Notes: generated from the letters alone by a model not told the origin. A stretch of DNA of 64,000 bases from Paenibacillus sp. AN1007 (GCF_040702995.1 NZ_CP159992.1:6539001-6603000), one strand, 5' to 3'; shown: positions 7,691 through 15,992, counted from the first letter of the stretch. Program-made: numbers and translations.

Positions 7691-8611
7691 ATGAGAATCA
7701 CGAATAACATGCTTAGTTCTCAGCTGCTGCTGAACTTGAACCGCAATGCACAGCAGATGAATAATACGCAGACACAACTGGCAACAGGACGTAAAATTAA
7801 TAAACCCTCAGACGATCCGGTAGGCATCACGTACTCCCTCCGTTATCGGGCTGAGCTGTCCTCCAATGAGCAGTATCAGAAGAATGTAGACAGTGCAATT
7901 TCTTGGCTGGAGTTCAATGATACAGTAATGAATCAAGCAGGAAACGTTGTTCAGCGAATACGTGAATTGACTGTACAGGGTTCGACTGGTACTAATCCTC
8001 AATCTGCACTCGATAGTATCAATGAAGAGGTTAAGGAACTTAAAGAGCAGCTCGTTGATATTGCTAACAGCAAGTTGAATGGAAAGTATATCTTTAATGG
8101 CGAGACATACGATCTTCAGCCATATGTATTTCCTTCTAATCCTGATGGGTCTTTAGACACTTCCGGTGCGGCTTCTATCAAAACGGACAGTGGTAGAATT
8201 AATTTTATTGTCGGTGATAGTGTGCAGCTTCCTATTAACGTTAATGGGAATGAGGTTTTTGGTAATGAATCGGAAGAAGATAACCTGTTTGTGACCGTGA
8301 ACAATATTATGAAGGCTTTAACTCAAGGAGATACAGAAGAGTTAAGCAAGCAGCTTGATAATATAGATACCCGAATGAATAAAATGCTGGCGATCCGTTC
8401 CGAGATTGGAGCCAAAACGAACCGGGTGGATTTGATGATGGGTCGTCTGGATGATCTTAATATCAACTTAACTGACCTTCAAGCCAAAGTTGAAGATGCT
8501 GATTATGCCGAACTGGCAATGAAATCGAAAATACAGGAAAATATCTATAATGCTTCTCTTTCCACAGGGGCCAAAATTATTTCTCCTTCCTTAGTGGACT
8601 TCTTAAGATAA
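7691..8611 (+). CDS. flgL: Flagellar hook-associated protein 3 (FlgL)
   Basis: FlgL is the second junction protein and is flagellin-like at both ends. The 306-residue sequence opens MRITNNMLSSQLLLNLN and continues with the flagellin-type QLATGRKINKPSDDPVG. It closes with a coiled helix (LDDLNINLTDLQAKVEDADYAELAMK) and a typical short tail. The short middle domain, about 150-210, is the exposed part. GAAGGGAGTGGC before the ATG supports the start. It lies between flgK and the yviE-type gene (16 bp gap), as in B. subtilis. Confidence 0.95.
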   Translation: MRITNNMLSSQLLLNLNRNAQQMNNTQTQLATGRKINKPSDDPVGITYSLRYRAELSSNEQYQKNVDSAISWLEFNDTVMNQAGNVVQRIRELTVQGSTGTNPQSALDSINEEVKELKEQLVDIANSKLNGKYIFNGETYDLQPYVFPSNPDGSLDTSGAASIKTDSGRINFIVGDSVQLPINVNGNEVFGNESEEDNLFVTVNNIMKALTQGDTEELSKQLDNIDTRMNKMLAIRSEIGAKTNRVDLMMGRLDDLNINLTDLQAKVEDADYAELAMKSKIQENIYNASLSTGAKIISPSLVDFLR

Positions 8612-8626
8612 TAGGAGGAGCTTAAT

Positions 8627-9196
8627 ATGAGGATTCCCCCTGTCGTACAGATTCAGACAACACCTTCGCTGCTCAGCATAGATGCAGACCCGGGACAGTA
8701 TTCCATTCGTCAACCTAAGGCTGAAGTGCAGCTTCAGACGAAACCTTCGAAGTTGACTGTGCAGAGTCATCCAATTGAGCTGCATGTAGACCAACGTCAA
8801 GCCTTCTCTGCATATAATGGAGGCAATATGATCGATATGAATGCGCGGATATATTCAGGTATTCAACAAAATTTAATGCAGAATATAGCGGCGCGTGTGG
8901 AGCAGGGAAATCAGTTGGCAGCTATCCATAAGCCTGGAAACACGATTGCTGACATTGTGGGAACAAATTGGCAAGCTCAGGCGTTTCCGGAGATAAGAAC
9001 CCCTGCTTCTTATGATAACGTAGACATTCGTATAAACACACGACCTCCGGATATCAGCTTTGATCCAGCCGTTTCGGAGGTGAATGTCATCGTACATAAG
9101 CCGGAGATTGAGTATCAGAGAGGTAAGTTAGACATTCATGTTCAGCAGTATGCATCGATTCAATATACTCCGCCAGCCATCGATATGGTGTTATAA
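8627..9196 (+). CDS. yviE: YviE-type protein (DUF6470-like) of the flagellar operon
   Basis: A 189-residue protein in the yviE position between flgL and fliW. It starts IPPVVQIQTTPSLLSIDADPG and is built of short beta-rich motifs of the type 'Q/R-I-x-T-x-P-x-x-x-I', repeated near the N-terminus (IQTTPSLLSI, LQTKPSKLTV) and again near the C-terminus (INTRPPDISF, IVHKPEIEYQRG). The function is unknown. No signal peptide or membrane segment is visible. AGGAGGAG lies 7 nt before the ATG. A hairpin terminator at 9207-9249 follows, so fliW-csrA expression may be partly separate. Confidence 0.82.
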   Translation: MRIPPVVQIQTTPSLLSIDADPGQYSIRQPKAEVQLQTKPSKLTVQSHPIELHVDQRQAFSAYNGGNMIDMNARIYSGIQQNLMQNIAARVEQGNQLAAIHKPGNTIADIVGTNWQAQAFPEIRTPASYDNVDIRINTRPPDISFDPAVSEVNVIVHKPEIEYQRGKLDIHVQQYASIQYTPPAIDMVL

Positions 9197-9206
9197 GTTA
9201 TAATAT

Positions 9207-9249
9207 GAGCTATAGACGGTCTCGGACGCAGCCCTCTATGGCTCTTTTT
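9207..9249 (+). terminator. Terminator-like hairpin between yviE and fliW
   Basis: Arms GAGCTATAG / CTATGGCTC (one G-T pair) around a GC-rich loop, followed by TTTTT at 9245-9249. It may attenuate read-through from the flgM-yviE transcript into fliW-csrA. Confidence 0.65.
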
Positions 9250-9280
9250 GTATAAAATCACTGCCAAGGAGGCGTTTATT

Positions 9281-9730
9281 ATTTATATTCAGACAAGTAT
9301 GTGGGGAGAAGTAGAGGTACAGGAGAAGGATATTTATCAATTTCCCAAAGGATTACCGGGTTTCGAAGATGAAACGCGGTTTGCCCTGATTCCCTGGGAA
9401 GATACACCATTCAGTTATTTACAATCCATTCGTGAGAAAGAGCTATCGTTCTTATTGGTAAGTCCGTTTACGTTTGCTCCTGAATATAGTTTTGAGTTAG
9501 GTGAAGTGGATAAGGAGGAACTGCAGATTGAAGAGCAAGTTTCTGTATTCTCTCTGGTTACCATCCATTCACAGGCTAATAAATCAACAATGAATCTCCT
9601 TGCACCCATTGTACTGAATCCAGATCTAGGTTTGGGTAAACAAGTCGTGCTCCATCATTCGCAATATGACACACGCCATCTCATCTGGGCGGAAGAAGAA
9701 AAAACGGAATCTGTGAAGGGTGGAGTATAA
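9281..9730 (+). CDS. fliW: Flagellar assembly factor FliW
   Basis: FliW binds flagellin and, when flagellin is exported, binds and inhibits CsrA, so it couples filament assembly to hag translation. Family features include TSMWGEVEVQEKDIYQFP, KGLPGFEDETRFALI, ELSFLLVSPF and the C-terminal NLLAPIVLNPDLGLGKQVV. The start is unusual. A strong AAGGAGG at 9266-9272 is followed at ideal distance only by ATT codons (9278 and 9281), and family N-termini begin at this point. The alternatives are TTG at 9248, inside the terminator T-tract and upstream of the ribosome-binding site, and ATG at 9299, 26 nt past it, which would remove the first beta strand. I list the ATT at 9281 as most likely. csrA starts 1 bp after the stop. 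Confidence 0.85.
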   Translation: MYIQTSMWGEVEVQEKDIYQFPKGLPGFEDETRFALIPWEDTPFSYLQSIREKELSFLLVSPFTFAPEYSFELGEVDKEELQIEEQVSVFSLVTIHSQANKSTMNLLAPIVLNPDLGLGKQVVLHHSQYDTRHLIWAEEEKTESVKGGV

Positions 9731-9731
9731 T

Positions 9732-9977
9732 ATGCTGGTTTTGTCGCGGAAAAAAGGAGAATCTATCGTTATTCAAGATCATATCGAAGTTACAGTACTT
9801 GCAGTCGAGGGAGATACCGTAAGAATCGGTATAACTGCACCCAAACATATTGATATATTTCGTCAGGAAATCTACGCATCCATTCAAGAGGCCAATCGAG
9901 AGTCAGCTGCACCTTTGGCTGCTAATGTTGAAGCGTTTATGGAACGATTAAGAAATAACGGAGTAAAAAAAGAATAA
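9732..9977 (+). CDS. csrA: Carbon storage regulator CsrA
   Basis: CsrA is an RNA-binding translational repressor; in Bacilli its main known target is the hag leader. This 81-residue protein has the canonical MLVLSRKKGESIVI start, the VTVLAVEGDTVRIGI strand pair and the APKHIDIFRQEIY segment that carries RNA-contact residues, then a helix and a longer tail. The start is ATG 9732, with GGTGGAG 6 nt upstream; an in-frame ATG 12 nt earlier would precede the conserved N-terminus. The gene is coupled to fliW and lies immediately upstream of hag, whose leader carries matching GGA sites. Confidence 0.95.
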   Translation: MLVLSRKKGESIVIQDHIEVTVLAVEGDTVRIGITAPKHIDIFRQEIYASIQEANRESAAPLAANVEAFMERLRNNGVKKE

Positions 9978-9996
9978 AAAATATTCCAATTTGCTA

Positions 9997-10024
9997 TAAA
10001 GAGTTGCTAACCTCCCGTCGATAT
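9997..10024 (+). promoter_or_regulatory. Sigma-D promoter of hag
   Basis: TAAA at 9997-10000, 16-nt spacer, GTCGATAT at 10017-10024, close to the sigma-D (SigD/FliA) consensus TAAA-N15/16-GCCGATAT. It lies about 100 bp before the flagellin start, leaving a structured leader. Confidence 0.8.
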
Positions 10025-10077
10025 ATAATTTAGACGCTGCTTCGGCAGGGCGGCCGACCTTAATGTCGCGGCGTTTA

Positions 10078-10114
10078 CCACAAGGATGTGGAACTAACTT
10101 ATTTCAGGGAGGAA
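10078..10114 (+). promoter_or_regulatory. CsrA-binding sites in the hag leader
   Basis: Site 1 at 10078-10091 reads CCACAAGGATGTGG: a 5-bp stem CCACA/TGTGG presenting AGGA in the loop, which matches the known high-affinity CsrA motif ACARGGAUGU. Site 2 is the Shine-Dalgarno itself (AGGGAGGA, 10106-10113), 8 nt before the ATG. Two GGA sites of which one overlaps the SD is the known arrangement of the B. subtilis hag leader. A UUCG hairpin (CTGC-TTCG-GCAG) lies further upstream. Confidence 0.8.
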
Positions 10115-10121
10115 ACACTCA

Positions 10122-11861
10122 ATGATTATCAACCATAACGTACCGGCGTTGAACACTCACCGCCAATTGTCCATTAACACTGGTAACACCAATAAAAACA
10201 TCGAAAAATTGTCTTCCGGTCTTCGCATCAACCGTGCTGGTGACGATGCTGCTGGTCTCGCAATTTCCGAAAAAATGCGCGGTCAAATCCGTGGTTTGGA
10301 CCAAGCTTCCCGTAACGCTCAAGACGGTATCTCTTTGATCCAAACAGCTGAGGGTGCTTTGAACGAAACTCACTCCATCCTGCAGCGTCAACGCGAGATT
10401 GCTAACCAATCCGCTAACGGAACAAACACGGATTCTGACCGCCAAGCACTGCAAGATGAAATGAACGCTCTGACTTCCGAAATCAACCGGATCGGTAACA
10501 CAACTGAGTTCAATACTCAAAAGTTGCTGCAAGGTGATGGAAAAGCGAATCTTGAAGGAGCTAAACTTTTTGCTGATGGAAAATTAGCAAATGGAGCAAC
10601 CAATAAAACTCAAGTCACACAAACAACAACTATTGGTACTGCAGCAGCTGATGGGGATACGTTGAAATTCACTTTGAACGGTCAAGATTTGACTGTTGGC
10701 TTCACAACAAGTGGCAGTAACGGTGCTGCTGCAAATGATGGTAAGGCCTACGATGTCACTTCTAATTCCGCAAAAGTAGCTCGTGCTGCAACTGCTGATG
10801 CAGATGCGAATGCTACATCATTACGTGAAGCTTTGACATCGATGATTAATGCGAATGATCAACTTAAAGGTCAATATACAGTAACTGGTACCGGTGCAGA
10901 TGTAATTGTTACTGCAGTGGCGGGCGGAAAATTTGATGGTGCAGATGGTAATATAGCAGTAGCTGCAAAAACAGGAACAATAGCATTTGGTACAACTGGA
11001 ACAGCAGCTGTTGGTACAACAACTGCAGTTAATGCATCCAAAACTCTTGACTTTAGCTCATTAGAGAATACAGATGCAGCTACAACTAATGCTAACCTTC
11101 AGAAGTTAGTAGGAACTGGGTTTACAATTGGTAATCAACAAGTTGAGTTTTATAAGGCTAGTGAAGGTGCATACAAAGGCACAGGAATCGGTGTAGCTAT
11201 TGATACAGCATTGGAAAATGGCACTTACACTACTAAAGCTGATTCTTTGACAAAGGCAATTGCAGATGCTGTTGGCAGTAAAATTGAAGGTGTTACACTT
11301 ACTAACAATGCCAATAACTTAGTGATCACAGCTACTAAGGGTGGGGTTGAAGGTAACAATATTGAGTACAAAGACGGTGGAGTTCAAAAAGCTTTCGAAA
11401 CATCCTTCCAAATCGGTGCTAACACTGGTCAATCCATGAGCTTGTCTATTAATGACATGCGTTCCAAAGCTCTTGGTATCACTGGTAAAGCTGGCGATGC
11501 TGGCTTCACGAAAGATAACACTGTAACTGATGGAACAAACGATGTTAAAGGCGAAGCTGCCCTGAACATCTCCACTAAAGAAGGTGCAGCGGCTGCAATC
11601 GCAGTACTGGATAAAGCAACTGCTCTCGTATCCAGCGAACGTTCTAAACTGGGTGCTACTCAAAACCGTCTGGAGCACACAATCAACAACTTGGGAACTG
11701 CATCTGAGAACCTGACAGCTGCTGAATCCCGTATCCGTGACGTTGACATGGCGAAAGAAATGATGCAGCAAACAAAAAACAACATCTTGGCTCAAGCAGC
11801 TCAAGCTATGTTGGCACAAGCAAACCAACAGCCGCAAGGCGTTCTGCAATTGCTGCGTTAA
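10122..11861 (+). CDS. hag: Flagellin (long form)
   Basis: The filament subunit. The 579-residue protein has the conserved D0/D1 N-terminus (MIINHNVPALNTHRQL, KLSSGLRINRAGDDAAGLAI) and C-terminus (LEHTINNLGTASENLTAAES...QAMLAQANQQPQGVLQLLR). It is much longer than the roughly 300-residue B. subtilis protein because of a large central insert, about residues 140-430, that is Ala/Thr/Gly-rich and would form outer D2/D3 domains. The ends use a narrow codon set typical of very highly expressed genes; the insert uses AT-rich, less biased codons. It has a sigma-D promoter and CsrA leader and is followed by a strong terminator, so it is probably monocistronic. Confidence 0.96.
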   Translation: MIINHNVPALNTHRQLSINTGNTNKNIEKLSSGLRINRAGDDAAGLAISEKMRGQIRGLDQASRNAQDGISLIQTAEGALNETHSILQRQREIANQSANGTNTDSDRQALQDEMNALTSEINRIGNTTEFNTQKLLQGDGKANLEGAKLFADGKLANGATNKTQVTQTTTIGTAAADGDTLKFTLNGQDLTVGFTTSGSNGAAANDGKAYDVTSNSAKVARAATADADANATSLREALTSMINANDQLKGQYTVTGTGADVIVTAVAGGKFDGADGNIAVAAKTGTIAFGTTGTAAVGTTTAVNASKTLDFSSLENTDAATTNANLQKLVGTGFTIGNQQVEFYKASEGAYKGTGIGVAIDTALENGTYTTKADSLTKAIADAVGSKIEGVTLTNNANNLVITATKGGVEGNNIEYKDGGVQKAFETSFQIGANTGQSMSLSINDMRSKALGITGKAGDAGFTKDNTVTDGTNDVKGEAALNISTKEGAAAAIAVLDKATALVSSERSKLGATQNRLEHTINNLGTASENLTAAESRIRDVDMAKEMMQQTKNNILAQAAQAMLAQANQQPQGVLQLLR

Positions 11862-11880
11862 TTTTAACAAGATTAACATT

Positions 11881-11912
11881 AAACCTTGGATCATTGATCC
11901 AAGGTTTTTTTA
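11881..11912 (+). terminator. Strong terminator of hag
   Basis: Perfect inverted repeat AAACCTTGGA / TCCAAGGTTT (extendable through TCA/TGA) followed by a T run, 19 bp after the flagellin stop codon. Confidence 0.9.
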
Positions 11913-11930
11913 TTGATTTTACATATTCCC

Positions 11931-11958
11931 TAAAACTAGAGCTCTGTCTAACCGATAT
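11931..11958 (+). promoter_or_regulatory. Sigma-D promoter of flaG-fliD-fliS-fliT
   Basis: TAAA at 11931-11934, 16-nt spacer, ACCGATAT at 11951-11958: the best sigma-D match in the window, 39 bp before the flaG start. Confidence 0.8.
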
Positions 11959-11996
11959 ATACTATAAATGCCAAACATGGTGGAGGTCGTTCAAGG

Positions 11997-12383
11997 GTGA
12001 ACATTCAATTTTCTTTATCTGCCGCCTCATCCGTAACGAATGCTGGGATTGAGGCACAGAACCCGGCAAGCGCTTCTCAAGCGGGACCAGAAACAGCGAG
12101 TATTAAGACAGCCAAGGAAGCGTATAACAAGGAAAAACAAGGTATACATCTGTCCATAGGGGAAGAGCAGTTGATTCGCAATATTGATCGGGCTGTTAAG
12201 GCTTTACAAGGTCCGCAGACGACATTGGATATCAGCATTCATGAGAAAACACATGAAATTATGGTCAAAGTTCTCAATAAGGATACAGGAGAATTAATCC
12301 GGGAAGTTCCTCCTGAGAAGACGTTAGATTTGGTAGCCAAGATGATGGAGATTGCTGGGATTATTATTGACGAGAAAATATAG
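11997..12383 (+). CDS. flaG: FlaG-family protein (YvyC)
   Basis: FlaG-family proteins are encoded next to fliD and are thought to affect filament length. The 128-residue sequence has a disordered, Ala/Ser-rich first half. Its conserved second half runs LIRNIDRAVKALQGPQT, DISIHEKTHEIMVKVLNKDTGE and IREVPPEKTLDLVAKMMEIAG, ending with the VDE/IDEKI-type tail. The start is GTG at 11997 after TGGAGG. It lies behind the sigma-D promoter at 11931-11958, with fliD 17 bp downstream. Confidence 0.9.
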   Translation: MNIQFSLSAASSVTNAGIEAQNPASASQAGPETASIKTAKEAYNKEKQGIHLSIGEEQLIRNIDRAVKALQGPQTTLDISIHEKTHEIMVKVLNKDTGELIREVPPEKTLDLVAKMMEIAGIIIDEKI

Positions 12384-12400
12384 ATTGTGGGGGTGGAATA

Positions 12401-14302
12401 ATGGTAACACGAGTGAATGGATTCTCAGGTATGGACATTGAGAGTATGGTTAAGAGTATGATGGCAACCAAGCGGGCGCCTTTGGATAAAATTAATCAGG
12501 AGAAGCAGCTGCTGCAGTGGCAGCGGGAAAGTTACCGGGAGCTGAGCAGTAAGCTCTATGATTTCAGATCAAACAAATTAATCACTAAATATGGAAACTC
12601 TACAGCATTAAATGCTAATAAAGCCATTGTTTCGGGAAATACAGATGCGGTAAAAGCGGAGGCAACCGCAGCGGCTAGTGGAGTAGAGATGAAGGTAAGT
12701 GTCACTCAACTGGCCAAAAGTGCAACGGCATCCACATCTGGACTTGGGCAGGGAGTAAGCGGTTCTACATCGTTAGCGGCTTTGGAAGGTGTAGACATTA
12801 ACAGAATGAGCGCTGTTGATCTGGAAAAATATTTGCAAAAAGGTTTTGATATTAAAATAAATGGGGTTAGTTTTACCGATAAAGACGGCAAATCATTATT
12901 TAATGGAATGACATCGATCTCTACGCTCGTATCTACTATCAACTCTAATGCTCAGGCCAATGCGATTGCCAGTTATGACGAAATTACAGGTAAGCTGTCC
13001 ATTGCATCCAAAACAGGTGGGGACGATAGCAAAATAACAGTGGAGACGCCAAGTGGAGGCAACTCCATCATAGCTCTTTTTTCTAAAAAGACAGTTATTG
13101 AAACTAACGGTGTGGGATCAGGGGTTACAGATGATAAAACGTTAGCTGATTTATATAAGCTCAATGGGGGCAAGGACCCAGAGCCTGGAGACCCTGCGAA
13201 GACCTACAGCTTTGTTTTAAATGGAAAAACATTTAATTTCAGTGAAACCGATAAAATATCAGATGTTGTGAACAGTATCAATGCTGATACGAATATGACG
13301 GGCACTCCTGATGCTAATGCAACAGCTAGTTTCGTTGACGGTAAACTTACAATCACTGCAGTTCCAGGCAAAGAGCTTAAAATGAGCGGAGGCTCCTATG
13401 AATTTTTGAGTTTGTTTAAAGGAGCTAAACCGTATACGGATGTGGCAGGGCAGCTTACCACTACCCAAGGGCAGGATGCAAAGGTTAATGTGAACGGTGA
13501 AGACTTGCAAAATATGAAGAGCAACACATTTACCCTTAACGGCGTGCAGTTTACTCTTCAAGGCCTTACTAAGGGAGCAGACAATGTAGATAATCCAACA
13601 ATTGTGAAAAACCAAACCGATCCTGATAAAGCCTTGGAATCTATCAAATCTTTTATTGAAGACTACAACACTTTAATTAAAGCATTAAATTCCAAGGTAG
13701 ATGAAACCAAGTACCGGGACTTTAAACCACTGACTGACGAGCAGAAGAAAGAACTGAAAGAAACAGAAATAAACTCTTGGACTGAAAAAGCAAAGAGCGG
13801 CTTGCTTAAAAATGATGATATTATTAAATCGGTTCTATCTGAAATGCGTCAAGTGATTACAGACAAGCTTGGTCCTTTAAGTACACTTGGAATTACTACT
13901 GGGAACTATGCCGAAAATGGTAAGTTAGTTATTGAGAATGAGATCAAATTAAAAAATATGATCAGTGAAAATCCTCAACTTGCATTGGATCTGTTCCAAG
14001 GTCCTGCTAACGCTCCAAAAGAAGGGTTGTTTAATAAACTAGCTGATAAAGTAGGAAATGCAATCGAAAAAATTTATCAGCGTGCAGGTACGAATAGATA
14101 TACAACTGATGTTACCAGCGCATTTCGTGATGAGAACATCATGGGTCGTAAGATGAAAGAGTATAATAACCGAATTCTGATGATGCAGACGAACCTGCAA
14201 AGGACAGAAGATCGGTATTATAGACAGTTTGCTGCAATGGAAGCAGCGATGAATAAAATGCAGTCACAGTCGTCCAGTCTTTTTTCCAGTATGGGAAGAT
14301 AA
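12401..14302 (+). CDS. fliD: Flagellar filament cap protein FliD
   Basis: FliD (HAP2) caps the filament and guides flagellin polymerisation outside the cell. The 633-residue protein has the conserved N-terminus (NGFSGMDIESMVKSMMATKRAPLDKINQEKQ) and the C-terminal FliD_C region from about 390 (IKSFIEDYNTLIKALNSKVDE, then the coiled-coil tail MGRKMKEYNNRI...YYRQFAAMEAAMNKMQSQSSSL). The middle is a variable beta-rich region, and the protein is larger than the roughly 500-residue B. subtilis form. GGGGGTGGAATA lies just before the ATG. It is in the flaG-fliD-fliS-fliT operon. Confidence 0.95.
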   Translation: MVTRVNGFSGMDIESMVKSMMATKRAPLDKINQEKQLLQWQRESYRELSSKLYDFRSNKLITKYGNSTALNANKAIVSGNTDAVKAEATAAASGVEMKVSVTQLAKSATASTSGLGQGVSGSTSLAALEGVDINRMSAVDLEKYLQKGFDIKINGVSFTDKDGKSLFNGMTSISTLVSTINSNAQANAIASYDEITGKLSIASKTGGDDSKITVETPSGGNSIIALFSKKTVIETNGVGSGVTDDKTLADLYKLNGGKDPEPGDPAKTYSFVLNGKTFNFSETDKISDVVNSINADTNMTGTPDANATASFVDGKLTITAVPGKELKMSGGSYEFLSLFKGAKPYTDVAGQLTTTQGQDAKVNVNGEDLQNMKSNTFTLNGVQFTLQGLTKGADNVDNPTIVKNQTDPDKALESIKSFIEDYNTLIKALNSKVDETKYRDFKPLTDEQKKELKETEINSWTEKAKSGLLKNDDIIKSVLSEMRQVITDKLGPLSTLGITTGNYAENGKLVIENEIKLKNMISENPQLALDLFQGPANAPKEGLFNKLADKVGNAIEKIYQRAGTNRYTTDVTSAFRDENIMGRKMKEYNNRILMMQTNLQRTEDRYYRQFAAMEAAMNKMQSQSSSLFSSMGR

Positions 14303-14327
14303 GAAACTTATATAAAGGGTGAGACAT

Positions 14328-14738
14328 TTGATTACATCTCCATATGATAAATACCGTCAATCGTCAGTTCAGACTTCTAATCCGGCGCAATTAGTTATTA
14401 TGTTGTATGACGGTGCCATTCGTTTTGTGAAGACGGCTATCGAAGGTTTAGCTCAAAATGATAATGAAAAAACAAGTCTGAATTTGGGTAAAGCTCAGAC
14501 GATTATTAGTGAGCTGATGAGTACGTTGGATCGTTCGTACGACATATCTAAAAACCTGAATTCATTGTATGAATATACAAACTATTTGCTTGTGGAAGCG
14601 AACATTCGTAAAGATGCATCCAAGGCTCAGGAGGCAGTCGGTTATCTGACAGAACTTCGTGAAACGTGGTTGGAGGCATCTAAAATTGCTGCGGGACAGC
14701 AGACATCCTCTGTTTCGGCCGAAAGCGCCCATGGATAA
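14328..14738 (+). CDS. fliS: Flagellin export chaperone FliS
   Basis: FliS binds the C-terminus of cytoplasmic flagellin and prevents premature polymerisation. The 136-residue, all-helical protein has the family start SPYDKYRQSSVQTSNPAQLVIMLYDGAIRF (given here in parts: SPYDKYRQSSVQT, NPAQL, MLYDGAIRF) and the LMSTLDRSYDISKNLNSLYEY segment. I choose TTG at 14328: AAAGGGTGAG ends 4 nt upstream, and the result aligns with the family N-terminus. A GTG at 14319 would lie inside the ribosome-binding site. It overlaps the start of fliT by 8 bp, so the two are translationally coupled. Confidence 0.93.
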   Translation: MITSPYDKYRQSSVQTSNPAQLVIMLYDGAIRFVKTAIEGLAQNDNEKTSLNLGKAQTIISELMSTLDRSYDISKNLNSLYEYTNYLLVEANIRKDASKAQEAVGYLTELRETWLEASKIAAGQQTSSVSAESAHG

Positions 14739-15072
14739 ACAAACGTATTTACATCAACTGAGTGAATTGACGAGTACGATGATGAGTGAATTATATGAGA
14801 TGAATTATGAGCAGCTTGAAGCTTTCGTTGAAGAGCGTCAGTTGATTGTTAACGGGCTTGTGGAGCTTTTTGCCGAACAACCTCCTAGTGCGGAAGAGAA
14901 GAATAAAGTCGAAGAACTCTTAGGTCACGACCATGAGATCATAGCTCGTATGAATGTCCTTCGTCTCGAAGCTCAGGACTGGCTGCATAAGCGCGGGCAG
15001 GCAAAAACGCAGCGTAATGCGTATGAGACGAATTATGCTCCTGACAGTTTTTTAATGGACAAAAAGAAATAA
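14731..15072 (+). CDS. fliT: FliT-like flagellar chaperone
   Basis: A 113-residue helical protein in the fliT position directly after fliS, where FliT acts as chaperone for FliD. The sequence is weakly conserved, as usual for FliT: two long amphipathic helices (residues 5-50 and 60-90) and a polar tail. I start it at the ATG at 14731, inside the last codons of fliS, because the reading frame upstream of that lies wholly within fliS. There is no strong ribosome-binding site, which fits coupling to fliS. The identification rests mainly on context and helical composition. Confidence 0.75.
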   Translation: MDKQTYLHQLSELTSTMMSELYEMNYEQLEAFVEERQLIVNGLVELFAEQPPSAEEKNKVEELLGHDHEIIARMNVLRLEAQDWLHKRGQAKTQRNAYETNYAPDSFLMDKKK

Positions 15073-15083
15073 CAACCATTCAG

Positions 15084-15137
15084 CCCTTCTATGTACGCCT
15101 TGACTAGTTATCTTGGTGGTATAGAAGGGTATTTTAT
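15084..15137 (+). terminator. Terminator of the flaG-fliT operon
   Basis: Perfect 9-bp arms CCCTTCTAT / ATAGAAGGG, 11 bp past the fliT stop, with a T-rich tail (TATTTTAT). Confidence 0.65.
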
Positions 15138-15391
15138 ATAATAAACATTATCTAATTGTAATGCCTAATCATCTTCTATTAATGAGACTTTAAATTCACC
15201 GGATAACACTAGATTCAAAATGTTACCATCATGCTGCTGAAGATTTGTTGATGTCACTGAACGGATATACTTTAATTGGATGTTTCTTCAAAAAAATTTA
15301 TTTATAAATTTCATTCTACAAAAACCCTGCATATTCCTCAAAATCCTCAATTAATCTACAAAAAATACCAATAAAACATTTTCTTTACCAA
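15138..15391. other. Gene-free AT-rich stretch
   Basis: About 250 bp of very AT-rich DNA between the fliT terminator and the cold-shock gene promoter. I see no convincing open frame and no recognisable RNA. Confidence 0.4.
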
Positions 15392-15421
15392 TTGACAATG
15401 GATAAGTTTAGGTGATATCAT
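15392..15421 (+). promoter_or_regulatory. Sigma-A promoter of the cold-shock gene
   Basis: Consensus -35 TTGACA at 15392-15397, 18-nt spacer, -10 TATCAT at 15416-15421. This leaves a leader of roughly 60 nt before the ATG at 15488. Confidence 0.65.
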
Positions 15422-15487
15422 CTGAATTGTGGGCTAGGGTCTTGGCCAGGGCTTCACTTCATTTGATGACGAAGGGAATGTTAGTGC

Positions 15488-15685
15488 ATGCAAGGTAAAG
15501 TAAAATGGTTCAACGCAGAAAAAGGTTACGGTTTCATTGAGACTGAAGACGGCGGCGACGTATTCGTACACTTCTCCGCAATTCAATCCGAAGGCTTCAA
15601 AACTTTGGAAGAAGGTCAATCCGTAGAATTCGACATCGTCGAAGGCGCACGTGGACCTCAAGCCGCTAACGTAATCAAATTATAA
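15488..15685 (+). CDS. Cold-shock domain RNA chaperone
   Basis: A 65-residue single cold-shock domain protein with both RNA-binding motifs, KGYGFIE (RNP1) and DVFVHF (RNP2), and the C-terminal GPQAANV. It is very close to the CspB/CspD family of Bacilli, which melt RNA secondary structure and bind single-stranded nucleic acid. The codon usage is strongly biased, fitting high expression. It has its own promoter at 15392 and a terminator at 15751, so it is monocistronic. Which csp paralogue it corresponds to cannot be decided from sequence alone. Confidence 0.95.
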   Translation: MQGKVKWFNAEKGYGFIETEDGGDVFVHFSAIQSEGFKTLEEGQSVEFDIVEGARGPQAANVIKL

Positions 15686-15750
15686 TCATCCGGACAATCC
15701 GACCTACATATATGGTTAGATGGTTACCAAATTGAATTATCGCTAGCATC

Positions 15751-15778
15751 AGACTCCGGTCATCCGGGGTCTTTTTTT
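15751..15778 (+). terminator. Terminator of the cold-shock gene
   Basis: Arms AGACTCCGG / CCGGGGTCT with a TCAT loop and seven T. Confidence 0.85.
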
Positions 15779-15992
15779 GTTGTCTTTAGTTTTTAAATTA
15801 AAGTCTAGCTCTATATTTTTTTCAGTAATAGATGTTAGCCAACACGGGTTTAAAGCTAACCAAATTGGATTGAAAGTGTAAAAAACGAGTTGTACTGGAG
15901 AAGATTCCAATCTTCTTCCTAAACTATCATTGAAGAGCAAATAAATAGTAGAATATTCCTCTCATCATATGGTATATTATTACTACCTTGCT

